Source of the DNA: an uncultured Lachnospiraceae bacterium
GTDB lineage: Bacteria; Bacillota; Clostridia; Lachnospirales; Lachnospiraceae
Assembly: GCA_951800145.1 (NCBI GenBank)
Contig: CATOJE010000003.1
Location: 38,400 to 102,399 of the forward strand
Length of the DNA stretch: 64,000 nucleotides
Reading direction: 5' to 3'
Below, one piece after another: positions 36,655 through 46,438 of the stretch; the first letter of the stretch is position 1, and every line of letters starts with the position of its first letter. Both the position numbers and the translations under genes were made by a program. The notes beneath the pieces are model-generated. The model did not search any database. It saw only the letters and a list, made by a program, of their open reading frames with translations, and was not told the origin of the DNA.

Positions 36655-38835
36655 TCATCCCTCCTCCTTTTCCATGGGCTTTTCCCCAGGCCGGTGATCC
36701 GCAGAGCCTGAAAGGGCCCGTATCCCGCAGCGTGTGGAATTATAAGCCGGAAAGCCGGAGTAGGGATCCACATGCTCCCTGGACAACAGACGGTTCACAT
36801 CTGCCTCCGGATATCCGTGGTAAAAGAATACCACACCCTTTGGCACCCGGCTGGTGGGGTTTGCCTTTACAAAAATCCCGCCATTTTTCGTATAGAGCTC
36901 CATATCCTGCCCAGCCTCCAGTCCATGCTCCCTGGCATCCTCAAGGGAAATGTCCGCCATAGGATCCGGGCGCATGCTTCTCAGCCAGGGTATGGGGTGG
37001 AGCCTGGAATGAAGGGTATGGGGAAGCCTTCCCCCGGAGCAAAGGATCATAGGATATTCTTTTGGATCCCCGCCATTCAGCGGCTCGCAGTAGGTTGGCA
37101 GCGGATCCAACCCCCACTCCGGATGAGCGGCGATCAATTCTGAATACAGCTCAAACTTCCCGGTAGGAGTATCCATTCCCCCTTGAATATAGGATCCCAT
37201 AGGGGGCTGCCCGGATCCAGGCACATGCACCGGCAGATCACTTTCCCGAAGCTGCTCCACTGTAATGTCCAGATCCTGGACCATATCCCGGATATTAGCC
37301 TCATAGCCTGCCTTCAGCGGCTCATCCTCCAGGTTCATCACCCAGGCCAGATCCTTAAGAATCTCCGCATCCGATTTGGAATCCCCCACCCGGTCGATCA
37401 CCGGGTTTGTGTACCAGGCATACCCCTTGGCATAAGTCATAAACTCCCCCCGCTCGAAGGAAGAGCATGCGGGAAGCACAATATCCGCCAGCTTCGCCGT
37501 ATCTGTAAGAAATAGGTCTGTATCTACAAAAAAGTCCAGTTTCTTTAAAGCCTTCTCCCATTCATCTACATCTGGAAGCATCCGCATATTCATACCCATG
37601 GCAAATACCGCCTTAACCGGGTAGGGCGTCCCCTCCAGAATCTGTCTGGAAAGATCCACCACCTGCATCTCCCGCTCCATGTGATACCAGAGTGGGAACC
37701 GCTCTGCCCCTACTGCCGGCCTGGCATCCTTAGGCTCTGTGCCGTCGGCAAAATCGTCCTCCCTTGTGAGAAAGCCGGACACCTGGTGAGTGAAGGTATG
37801 CTTCACCGGGCGCTGTCCCCCGGACCGGTCATAATTCCCGGTAATGGCTGACAGCGCCATAATCGCCCGGTAATTCTGTACTCCATTCTTATGATGAGGA
37901 ATGGGCGCACTGTTCTCATTGATCGCCATGGCGCGGCTCTCGTGGATCATGCGGCAGGCCTCCTCCACCTGGACATAGGGCACACCGGTAAGAGCCTCAA
38001 TATTACCCCCATGGAAATTTTTTACATACTCAGCATATTCTGCAAAGCCATGAACATAGGTGTCAATGTATTCCTGATCAATCCATCCCTTTTGAATAAG
38101 AATATTCGCCATACACAAAGCCAAAGCTCCATCCGTTCCCGGATAAGGGCGGAGATGGAGATCCGCCAGCTTCTCCACTGCCGGGGTGATGCGGGGATCC
38201 ACGATAATGAATTTTGTCCCCTTTCCTTTGCACTCCTCTGCCAGCTTTACATTTAAATATCTGGAATAATATGGATTATAAGCCCAGCCTAAAAACAAAT
38301 CACAGTTTCCCATATCCGGAGAGGAAAGACGGCCGGAGGACAGCTTCCACGCAATCCATCCTCCAGTCATACAGGTGCTGGATTCTGTCCCATAGTTCAT
38401 GGAGCCGAAGGAATGGGCAAACCGGCGCAGCCATGGACGGTACCATTTATTATACCCGCCGAAAAATGCCACTGCCTCCGGCCCATCCTCCGCCTTAATC
38501 CCATTCAGCCTGGCCGCGATTTCCCCATAGGCCTCTTCCCAGGAAATCGCCTGGAATTTTCCTTCTCCTCTCTCCCCCACCCGCTTCAGCGGGGTTAAAA
38601 TCCGATCCTTCCGGTAAATAAATGCCCGGTTCGCCTGCCCCTTTGTGCAGAGAAACCCGTGATTTTTCGGATGCTCCTGCGTCCCCTCCACCTTTATCAG
38701 CCTTCCGTCCTTCACATAAGCGTCAATCCCGCAGTTATTGGCAGGGCTGCAGATGGCGCACAGGGTATGCCGGATCTGGATTCCAGTCTCCTCACAGGGA
38801 ATTTTCCCCTTTATCAATTCATTCAAACTATCCAT
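36655..38835 (-). CDS. Molybdopterin oxidoreductase, DMSO-reductase family, substrate unknown
   Basis: CAICSPANNC...FLCTKG FeS motif; AFFGGYNKWYRPWLRRFAHSFGSMNYGTESSTCMTGGW; GMNMRMLPD; no TAT signal. Confidence 0.9.
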   Translation of the reverse strand: MDSLNELIKGKIPCEETGIQIRHTLCAICSPANNCGIDAYVKDGRLIKVEGTQEHPKNHGFLCTKGQANRAFIYRKDRILTPLKRVGERGEGKFQAISWEEAYGEIAARLNGIKAEDGPEAVAFFGGYNKWYRPWLRRFAHSFGSMNYGTESSTCMTGGWIAWKLSSGRLSSPDMGNCDLFLGWAYNPYYSRYLNVKLAEECKGKGTKFIIVDPRITPAVEKLADLHLRPYPGTDGALALCMANILIQKGWIDQEYIDTYVHGFAEYAEYVKNFHGGNIEALTGVPYVQVEEACRMIHESRAMAINENSAPIPHHKNGVQNYRAIMALSAITGNYDRSGGQRPVKHTFTHQVSGFLTREDDFADGTEPKDARPAVGAERFPLWYHMEREMQVVDLSRQILEGTPYPVKAVFAMGMNMRMLPDVDEWEKALKKLDFFVDTDLFLTDTAKLADIVLPACSSFERGEFMTYAKGYAWYTNPVIDRVGDSKSDAEILKDLAWVMNLEDEPLKAGYEANIRDMVQDLDITVEQLRESDLPVHVPGSGQPPMGSYIQGGMDTPTGKFELYSELIAAHPEWGLDPLPTYCEPLNGGDPKEYPMILCSGGRLPHTLHSRLHPIPWLRSMRPDPMADISLEDAREHGLEAGQDMELYTKNGGIFVKANPTSRVPKGVVFFYHGYPEADVNRLLSREHVDPYSGFPAYNSTRCGIRALSGSADHRPGEKPMEKEEG

Positions 38836-40087
38836 TGATTTCCCTCGCAATCTTATCCATAAATGTCTCAGGTATTCCGGCCTTTACCAACATCCCCCGC
38901 TGATAGTCTGGAACCTCCTGGCGGTCTCCGGCAAACAGGCGAAGCATGTAATTCTTTATAATACCGCTAATTCGGTAATGATCCAGAATATTCGCCCCCA
39001 CGATCCTTCCCCCCTGGCAAACCAGGCGAATATAAAGCCCATTCTGCAAATCTCCGTGCTCCAGTATCTCCCCTGAAATTCGGTTGTCGCCGAATCCGAT
39101 AAAGTCCATGTTCATAAAATGAGTAATATTGTGGAGAATATTTCCCTGAAATTCCTGAAAATGTCCTGCCATATTCGCCCCTGCCGTCATCCCCTGGTGA
39201 TTCGCATTGGCCCACAGGCCGATGAGCTGAGTCTGTCCGCTTTCTAAGTCATTTCCCTCACAGCAGTCCCCTGCAGCATAAATTCCAGGGGCCGAGGTCT
39301 CCATCCTTCGGTTCACCACAATCCCCCGCTTCACCTCCACAGCATCTGCCATCAGCTCAACATTTGCCCTGGTTCCGATACACAAAACCACAATATCCGC
39401 CGGCACCTCCTCGCCATTAGTGAGCACTGCCGTCTGTCCCTCATCCCTTCTCTCCATATGATCGATGGTTGTGCTAAAATGCAGCGTCACCCTCTGCCTT
39501 TCTACTCTCCCTTCAATTTCCCGGGCCACATCCGGATACGCAGACAGAGGAAAGATCTGATCTGCCAGATCCACCAGACAGGTGCCGATTCCCTGCTGAT
39601 TCAAAAGCTCCGCCACCTTGATCCCCACCATGGACGCTCCGATTACCACTGCATACTTTACCTGCCCTGTTTCTACCCGTTTCCTTAAGCGCTCCCCATC
39701 GAAAATCGTACGCATCAGAAAACGATCCTCTGCAGACAGCCCCTGTATTGCCGGATCCACTGCCCGGGCCCCGGTTGCAATCAGGATTTTATCATAAACT
39801 GCAGACCCCTGATCCGTCTCAATGCTCCGCTCCTTTGCACAAACCCTTTTTACTGGACGCTTCTCATACGAAAATCCATATTTCTTCTCCATCTCCTCCA
39901 GCGTTCCAAAGGGAAACATTCCCTCATAGGAAAGCTTTCCTGCTGCATAGTATGTGGTCAGCATCGGGTTATAGGGTGCCATGCCAGTATCCCCATACAC
40001 ATGGATCGTCCCCGTTGGATCATATTTCCGAATTTCCTTTACCCCGTGATAACCCGCTGTGCCAAAGCCCACAATCCCGTACCGCAT
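38828..40087 (-). CDS. NAD(P)/FAD-dependent (class-I disulfide-type) oxidoreductase
   Basis: YGIVGFGTAGYHGVKEIRKYDP; YAVVIGASMVGIKVAELLNQQG; GIYAAGDCCE. Confidence 0.9.
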   Translation of the reverse strand: MRYGIVGFGTAGYHGVKEIRKYDPTGTIHVYGDTGMAPYNPMLTTYYAAGKLSYEGMFPFGTLEEMEKKYGFSYEKRPVKRVCAKERSIETDQGSAVYDKILIATGARAVDPAIQGLSAEDRFLMRTIFDGERLRKRVETGQVKYAVVIGASMVGIKVAELLNQQGIGTCLVDLADQIFPLSAYPDVAREIEGRVERQRVTLHFSTTIDHMERRDEGQTAVLTNGEEVPADIVVLCIGTRANVELMADAVEVKRGIVVNRRMETSAPGIYAAGDCCEGNDLESGQTQLIGLWANANHQGMTAGANMAGHFQEFQGNILHNITHFMNMDFIGFGDNRISGEILEHGDLQNGLYIRLVCQGGRIVGANILDHYRISGIIKNYMLRLFAGDRQEVPDYQRGMLVKAGIPETFMDKIAREING

Positions 40088-40228
40088 CCTGTCACCTCCA
40101 AGCCCTTTCTGATTTACTTGTCAACAAGTTATGCAATTATAATAGCATAAACTGGCTTTTTTATCAATAATCTGTATCTAATTTCTTATATTTTCCTATA
40201 TTTCGCCTATACTTTCTCTAATTTATAC

Positions 40229-40257
40229 AAAAAAGAACCCTGACCCGCAGGATTCTT
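40229..40257 (-). terminator. Intrinsic terminator after GntR regulator
   Basis: AAAGAA(C)CCTG-ACCCG-CAGG(A)TTCTTT. Confidence 0.65.
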
Positions 40258-40275
40258 TGTCTGTAATCACTTCTT

Positions 40276-40983
40276 TTACCCTCGTCTATAAAAATATTCA
40301 TTCTTCGACGCTTCACTATTCGGAGGCACCCAATCCAGCTTATCGATATGCCTATGGATGCTTTCTCTGAGAGCCTGCCGGTTCCGCTCCCTTAAATGCT
40401 CTACAATCTCCCTGTGTTGGTCGATCAGCTGCTCCACTGTAATCATAGAGCGAAGCTCCAGATTTCTCCAGCGCCGGAAATGTATATAAGATTCATCCAT
40501 CATCTTCATAATATCCTTTTTCCCGGCAGCCTCCAGAAGATACTCATGAAATTCGGTATCCAGCAGATGAAACCCGGCGCCAGGTATCGTCTCACCCACA
40601 TAAGCCCTTTGGCGTTCTATGCAGTCCGCCATCCTCCGGCAGACCTCATCCACCGCCTTATCCTCCTCCAGAATCCGCAGGGCTGCTTCCTGCTCCATGG
40701 CTTCCCTCATATAAACAATGTCTGAGACATAGCCCATATCAATCAGACTGACAAAGCTGCCCCTCTGAGGATAGACCTCCAGAAGCCGCCTCTGCTTCAG
40801 CATGGCTATGGCTCCCCGGACCACGTGCCTGGAGGTTTCGTATTGAGCGCAAAGCTCATTCTCACTGATGGAATTTCCTGGAAGATATTCAAGATTTTCT
40901 ATTTTCTGGCAGAGCTCCCGATAGATTTCTTCACTGGTAATCATGCTGCGCTTCTGCAAATCCATATCGTCACCATCCTTCAT
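40276..40983 (-). CDS. GntR/FadR (FCD) family transcriptional regulator
   Basis: EIYRELCQKIENLEYLPGNSISENELCAQYETSRHVVRGAIAMLKQRRLLEVYPQRGSFV. Confidence 0.9.
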   Translation of the reverse strand: MKDGDDMDLQKRSMITSEEIYRELCQKIENLEYLPGNSISENELCAQYETSRHVVRGAIAMLKQRRLLEVYPQRGSFVSLIDMGYVSDIVYMREAMEQEAALRILEEDKAVDEVCRRMADCIERQRAYVGETIPGAGFHLLDTEFHEYLLEAAGKKDIMKMMDESYIHFRRWRNLELRSMITVEQLIDQHREIVEHLRERNRQALRESIHRHIDKLDWVPPNSEASKNEYFYRRG

Positions 40984-41014
40984 GTTGTCTTGTCAACTAC
41001 CATGATACCACAGG

Positions 41015-41920
41015 TTAGCTCCGATTCCAATACCTGCTGCACAGATTCAAGAATGTCTTCTCTGCCCGGCTTAAATAAGCATTCCTCCGGCAGCACATGG
41101 TAATCTCCCAGTGCGGCCTTTGGGGGAGGCGAAAGAAGACGATATTCTCCGCCGGAACTGCAAATACCGCTGGCAGCAGCGCGCACCCCACGCCTGCATT
41201 GACCATCCGGTATTTACTTACATTACTGCTGGTGGTAAACAGCACTCTGGGCTCAAACTCCGCCATCTCAAATAAGCCCTTCACGATCTGATGCATGGCA
41301 GAAGACGGAGAAAGCAGTATAAATGGCTCCTGGGAGAAGGCCTCCAGAGAAACCTCCTGGGCATCCTCTGCTCTCCGGCTTCCCTCTCCCGCCATAGAAT
41401 GGCTGGCGGGAACAGCCAAAAAGATCTCCTCATAGGCCATGTGCATATAGGTATTCTCATCCTTCTGCTTCTCCGTCAGCGCGGCCAGGCCCAAATCAAT
41501 ATCCCCTCTGGAAATCAACTTCTGCATCCTGCAGACATCGCACTCCGCCGGCTCCAGGGCAATCTCTGGAAATTCACGGTGAAACTGAGGATAAATCGCA
41601 GTAAACATATCGATCCCCCGCTCCGGAATCAGGCCGATGGTAAACTGCCGCCGGGCATTCTCTGCCATATCATGTATCTTGCCATAGGCATCCCTTTTTA
41701 TCGCTAAAATTTCTCTCGCCGCCTGAATGTAAACCTCTCCTGCCGGGGTAGGCTTCCAGTCCGACTGGGTGCGGACAAATAATGCCGTCCCCAGCTCTGA
41801 CTCCAGCTTCTGCAGCTGCTGGTTCAGAGCTGACTGGGTAATGAAAAGCTTTTCCGCCGCCCGGATAATGCTTTTTTCTTCACTGATGGCAACTATATTT
41901 TCTATCTGATGTATATCCAT
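41015..41920 (-). CDS. LysR family transcriptional regulator
   Basis: MDIHQIENIVAISEEKSIIRAAEKLFITQSALNQQLQKLESELGTALFVR. Confidence 0.92.
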   Translation of the reverse strand: MDIHQIENIVAISEEKSIIRAAEKLFITQSALNQQLQKLESELGTALFVRTQSDWKPTPAGEVYIQAAREILAIKRDAYGKIHDMAENARRQFTIGLIPERGIDMFTAIYPQFHREFPEIALEPAECDVCRMQKLISRGDIDLGLAALTEKQKDENTYMHMAYEEIFLAVPASHSMAGEGSRRAEDAQEVSLEAFSQEPFILLSPSSAMHQIVKGLFEMAEFEPRVLFTTSSNVSKYRMVNAGVGCALLPAVFAVPAENIVFFRLPQRPHWEITMCCRRNAYLSRAEKTFLNLCSRYWNRS

Positions 41921-42170
41921 GCCTTCGATCCTCCGTTAAAAGAATTACCCAAAAGCTAATTCTTCTTATTATTTAACAGGTGAGTTTTAATTTTATACAA
42001 TAACACCAGAAAAAACAATAGAAAAATGGGGGCATAAGATGTCAAAATGTCCACTGTTTAAGGCCTGGGACCTTTATCTGGAGCATCCTACAGAATATAT
42101 AAATCAGGGAAGGGGCGGCGCATATCGCTCCGTCCCTTCCCTGATTATCTGTCTTACTGCGTTCCTTTTT

Positions 42171-42485
42171 TTATCTTGCCCGGAAGCTGCTGCACTCGGT
42201 CTGAGAAGCCTCATTGGCCCCATCCCCGGTGATGCCGATGTGATCAGCAGAACAGCGGTGGTTTTCATTATAAATGCAATTCATAGCCTCGCATCCCACC
42301 TCAAGCTTCTTCTCCGGAGTCTTAAACAGGTTGGTAAATGCTCCGCCCTTATTTTCATCGAAGCTTCCGCAGCAGGTTTCACAGCACTCCTTTGCCTTGC
42401 TTCCGTCTACGATGATCTCGCTTTTACAGCAGCAGTTGTCCGAATTGTGCATACAGCTGGTTACATTACAGTCTAACTTTGTCAT
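42171..42485 (-). CDS. DUF1540 domain protein (two Cys-rich modules)
   Basis: LDCNVTSCMHNSDNCCCKSEIIVDG ... VGCEAMNCIYNENHRCSADHIGI. Confidence 0.88.
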   Translation of the reverse strand: MTKLDCNVTSCMHNSDNCCCKSEIIVDGSKAKECCETCCGSFDENKGGAFTNLFKTPEKKLEVGCEAMNCIYNENHRCSADHIGITGDGANEASQTECSSFRAR

Positions 42486-42539
42486 ACAAGTTCCTCCTTC
42501 AATCAAACAAGATTTTGAATAAGACAAAGTTAGTATGGT

Positions 42540-43643
42540 TTAAAACTGCTTTTTTATACACTGCCAAATCCGGTAAATCACCAGCGTCATCACCCAGGTT
42601 GCTGCAAAAACCATGGCCAGCACGGTTAATATTTCCCTTTTTGACAAATTGGCCAGATCAAAGTGAAGGCAAATCAGCTGGCTGATCACGTGATGGGTAA
42701 GAAAGATCCCGTATGACTTTCCACTGATTTCCAAAATCAAATTCCGAAGTCGGGGAAGCCGGACATTCCCATCCTTCCCGCCCTCCATCCAGACTGTGAT
42801 TCCCATAAAAAACAGGTAAAAGCTTACTGTGCACACAAGGATAAATCCCTGGCGCAGGAACATCCCCATCCCATAAGCCTGGGCAGAGTAGGTGAGCTCC
42901 ATGGAGGGAAGGCCATTGGTAACTGGAAAGAGAAGCCATACCCCTAACACTGCCAGGCTCATCACCCAGACAGACGGCCCGGCCCAGGGGCGGTGGAAAT
43001 ACCGGCGCCGCACCTCCTCGATCCAAGCCCCCAGGAGAAAATAAAACAAATCCACCACTGGATTCTGCTTGATATCCATAGGAAAGGGATGATACCAGAA
43101 GAGCCCGGCACAAGCGGCTGCGCAAATTGCCATCGTAAGATGCTTATTTCTCTGCCAGGCCCTATGCACCAGGGGAAAGATCAGGTAGAGGAGAATAATG
43201 CTCCCCAGAAACCATTCCCCTACCATATAAAAGGTAGGAAACCAATTCACCACCCAGCCATCCAGCCCGATGAAGGACCAGAGCAGACACCAGGAGGGAA
43301 GGTCATAGAGATGCCCCAGCCGCCAGAACACAGAAAAAAATCCCAGCACATAGGCAATCCAAAATAGAGGATAAATGCTCACAAACCGCTTTTGGTAAAA
43401 TTTCCGGATATCCAGCCTCTCCCCCGCCGGATACCGGTGCATCAGCGCCGCTCCGGAAACCATGAAAAAGCAGTACACCGGCGTCATCCCCCAGCTTCCG
43501 TTGATAGTGGCGTGGAGCACATCCACGCCGCTCCATCTCCCGGATAAATAAACCGAGCCGGAAAAGTGGTACACCACAATCAGAACCGCCGATAAGGCCC
43601 GTATTACATCCAGGTAAAACAGCCGCCTGGTTCCGGTTCTCAT
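42540..43643 (-). CDS. Acyltransferase family 3 membrane protein
   Basis: RLFYLDVIRALSAVLIVVYHFSGS; GVDVLHATINGSWGMTPVYCFFMVSGAAL. Confidence 0.88.
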   Translation of the reverse strand: MRTGTRRLFYLDVIRALSAVLIVVYHFSGSVYLSGRWSGVDVLHATINGSWGMTPVYCFFMVSGAALMHRYPAGERLDIRKFYQKRFVSIYPLFWIAYVLGFFSVFWRLGHLYDLPSWCLLWSFIGLDGWVVNWFPTFYMVGEWFLGSIILLYLIFPLVHRAWQRNKHLTMAICAAACAGLFWYHPFPMDIKQNPVVDLFYFLLGAWIEEVRRRYFHRPWAGPSVWVMSLAVLGVWLLFPVTNGLPSMELTYSAQAYGMGMFLRQGFILVCTVSFYLFFMGITVWMEGGKDGNVRLPRLRNLILEISGKSYGIFLTHHVISQLICLHFDLANLSKREILTVLAMVFAATWVMTLVIYRIWQCIKKQF

Positions 43644-45565
43644 GCAGTCTCTCCCTTGCGGATGGCCTTCTCGTCTATCTCCTTCCGAATCATGGCTATA
43701 AAGTCCTCCAGGCGGCTGCTCCCCTCATCTCCCGCGAAACGGCTGCGGACAGACACATTCCCCTCCTGGGCTTCCTTCTGGCCCACTACCAGCATATAGG
43801 GGATCTTCGCCGTCTGGGCCTCCCGGATCTTATAGCCGATCTTTTCTGACCGGGTATCCATTTCAGCACGGATCCCCGCCTGATCCAAGCGCTCCAGAAC
43901 CTGCTTTCCATAATCCGCGAATTTATCTGAGATAGGAAGCACCTTCACCTGCACCGGCGCCAGCCAGGTGGGGAAGGCTCCCGCAAAATGCTCAATCAAA
44001 ATCCCGATAAACCGCTCGATGGAGCCGAAGGCCACCCGGTGGATCATAATGGGGCGGTGCTTTTCTCCGTCCGCGCCGATATACTCCAGCTCAAACCGCT
44101 GAGGAAGCTGGAAATCCAGCTGGATGGTACCGCACTGCCAGGTCCTTCCGATGGAATCCTCCAGATGGAAATCAATCTTAGGGCCGTAGAATGCCCCATC
44201 GCCCTCATTCACCACATAGGGAAGACTAAGCTCGTCCAATGCGCCCCGAAGGCCCTCTGTAGCCATCTCCCAATCCTCATCACTGCCCATACTGTCCTCC
44301 GGACGGGTAGACAGCTCCACATGGTAGGTAAATCCAAAGAGAGAATATACCTGATGAATCAGGTTCGCCACGCCCTTGATCTCATCCTTAATCTGCTCCG
44401 GCGTCATAAAGATATGGGCGTCATCCTGAGTAAAGCAGCGCACCCGCATCAGCCCGTGCAGCTGGCCGGACTTCTCATGGCGGTGAACCAGCCCCAGCTC
44501 CCCCATCCGCAGAGGAAGATCCCGGTAGGAGCGGGATTCCGAGGCATAAACCAGCACACCGCCGGGACAGTTCATGGGCTTTACCGCATAGTCCTCCTCA
44601 TCAATCACCGTGGTGTACATATTATTTTTATAATGATCCCAGTGGCCGGAGGTCTCCCACAGGCTGCGGTTTAGGATCACCGGTGTGGATATCTCCACGT
44701 AGCCCGCCTCCTTGTGGATCGCCCGCCAGTAATCCAGAAGTGTGTTCTTTAATATCATGCCCTTAGGCAGAAAGAATGGAAAGCCCGGCCCTGCCTCATG
44801 CATCATAAACAGCTTAAGCTCCCGGCCCAGCTTCCGGTGATCTCTTTTCTTCGCCTCCTCCATCATGGTCAGGTAATGCTCCAGCTCCTCTTTTTTGGCA
44901 AAGGCTGTGGCATAGATCCGGGTCAGCATCTTATTATGCTCATCTCCCCGCCAGTAGGCGCCGGCAATACTGGTCAGCTGGTATGCCTTTCCCACATCCC
45001 TGGTATTCATCAGATGAGGGCCAGCGCAGAGATCGGTAAACTCCCCCTGCTCATAAAAGCTGATCTGGGCATCCTCCGGAAGGTCCCGAATCAGCTCCAC
45101 CTTATACGGCTCCCCCTTCTCCTCCATCAGGGCGATGGCCTCTTTTCTGGGAAGCGTAAACCGTTTAATATCCAGCCCTTCCTTAATGATCTTCTTCATC
45201 TCCGCCTCGATTTTCGGCAGATCCTCCGCTGTAATGGGCTCCGCCGGATCCACATCATAGTAAAATCCATCGGCGATGGAGGGGCCGATGGCCAGCTTCG
45301 TCTCCGGATACAGCCGCTTAATGGCCTGAGCCATCACATGGCTGGCAGAATGCCGTAAAGCCGCCAGCCCCTTCTCATCTTTTGCTGTGAGAATATTCAC
45401 CTGGCAGTCCTCACGGACCACCGTGCGCAGATCCCTGGCCTCCCCGTCCATCTCTCCAAGGCAGGCCATCCGCCCTAAGCCTTCGCTAATATCCTTCGCT
45501 ATATCAATCAATGCCATGGGCTGGGCATATTCCTTTTCTGTTCCATCCTTTAATGTTATCTTCAT
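43640..45565 (-). CDS. thrS: Threonyl-tRNA synthetase
   Basis: TGS domain MKITLKDGTEKEYA; NCPGGVLVYASESRSYRDLPLRMGELG; class II core. Confidence 0.97.
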   Translation of the reverse strand: MKITLKDGTEKEYAQPMALIDIAKDISEGLGRMACLGEMDGEARDLRTVVREDCQVNILTAKDEKGLAALRHSASHVMAQAIKRLYPETKLAIGPSIADGFYYDVDPAEPITAEDLPKIEAEMKKIIKEGLDIKRFTLPRKEAIALMEEKGEPYKVELIRDLPEDAQISFYEQGEFTDLCAGPHLMNTRDVGKAYQLTSIAGAYWRGDEHNKMLTRIYATAFAKKEELEHYLTMMEEAKKRDHRKLGRELKLFMMHEAGPGFPFFLPKGMILKNTLLDYWRAIHKEAGYVEISTPVILNRSLWETSGHWDHYKNNMYTTVIDEEDYAVKPMNCPGGVLVYASESRSYRDLPLRMGELGLVHRHEKSGQLHGLMRVRCFTQDDAHIFMTPEQIKDEIKGVANLIHQVYSLFGFTYHVELSTRPEDSMGSDEDWEMATEGLRGALDELSLPYVVNEGDGAFYGPKIDFHLEDSIGRTWQCGTIQLDFQLPQRFELEYIGADGEKHRPIMIHRVAFGSIERFIGILIEHFAGAFPTWLAPVQVKVLPISDKFADYGKQVLERLDQAGIRAEMDTRSEKIGYKIREAQTAKIPYMLVVGQKEAQEGNVSVRSRFAGDEGSSRLEDFIAMIRKEIDEKAIRKGETA

Positions 45566-45703
45566 GACAATCTCCTTCCCTGCATGATATTCCTCTCTGG
45601 CAGCCACTCGTGCCTTGACCGGAGCCTATTCGGTCAGGACATGAGAGCCGCCATTCATCTTCTTAACGATTATATCAAAAATCCGGATTATTTCAAGCGG
45701 TCT

Positions 45704-46162
45704 CTATCCCTCAACAATATCCGGAAAGGTCTCCTCGATAATCCTAGCCGCAGTCTCCACCATCCTGACGCAGGGGCGCTTCCGGTAATACTCCGGTGTC
45801 CGCTCCGACGGCGCCGCACTTTTCTCCGCGGCCCTGAGCCCCAGGATCTCCCGGCAGATGATGGTGTGATGCTCCCTCTTAAAGGCCTCGGCCATCTGCC
45901 GCACTGTCTCATAATTTTTCGTCTTCGCCTCCTGGTTCCCTGCCTCCGTATTGCCGCAGGCCAGCCCTGCTACAAGAAACATCGCCGATGCCGCCCCGCA
46001 CACTTCCCGCATTCGTCCGATCCCTCCTCCCAGGGAGCAGGAAAGCTTCAGCGCCATCTCCCGATCCATCCCCAAAAGCTTTGCATAAGGGGTAAATGCC
46101 GACTGGCAGCAATTATAGCCGGACAAAAACAAGGCCTTCGCGTCCTCTACTCTGCTTTTCAT
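45704..46162 (-). CDS. C_GCAxxG_C_C family redox protein
   Basis: YNCCQSAF; CSLGGGIGRMREVCGAASAMFLVAGL. Confidence 0.9.
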   Translation of the reverse strand: MKSRVEDAKALFLSGYNCCQSAFTPYAKLLGMDREMALKLSCSLGGGIGRMREVCGAASAMFLVAGLACGNTEAGNQEAKTKNYETVRQMAEAFKREHHTIICREILGLRAAEKSAAPSERTPEYYRKRPCVRMVETAARIIEETFPDIVEG

Positions 46163-46185
46163 CCTATCTCCTTCTCTTCTTTAAC

Positions 46186-46308
46186 GTTTTCTTTCTTGTC
46201 TGACATTTTCTTTCTTATCTGACTTATCTGACAGTTTCTTTCTTGTCTGACGTCTTCTTTCTTATCTGACGTTCCCTTTCTTGTCTGACGTTTTCTTTCT
46301 CCTTTGAA
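46186..46308. repeat. About six 19-bp tandem repeats upstream of the C_GCAxxG gene
   Basis: Unit GTTTTCTTTCTTGTCTGAC with variants; one truncated unit TTATCTGAC. Confidence 0.9.
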
Positions 46309-46416
46309 GTCCCCTCTTCTGTTCCGTCAGCGCCTGTTTATCCTATCACAAAGGCCGGCATGGGTTTGCTCCTGCCGGCCTGTACCTGTAATGATTTGTT
46401 ACGGCTCACACCTTTT

Positions 46417-46436
46417 GTGGGGCTGTGCTCAGCAAC
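46417..46436. repeat. Second intergenic repeat type, copy 2
   Basis: GTGGGGCTGTGCTCAGCAAC, cf. 33149-33168. Confidence 0.6.
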
Positions 46437-46438
46437 AA

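Noticed and set aside
42039-42476. 145-aa plus-strand ORF antisense to DUF1540 gene
   Set aside because: Mostly the reverse complement of a well-supported Cys-rich DUF1540 gene; start region lacks a good RBS
45566-45705. T-box riboswitch upstream of thrS
   Set aside because: No AGGGTGGNACCGCG-like T-box sequence or terminator found in the short upstream region
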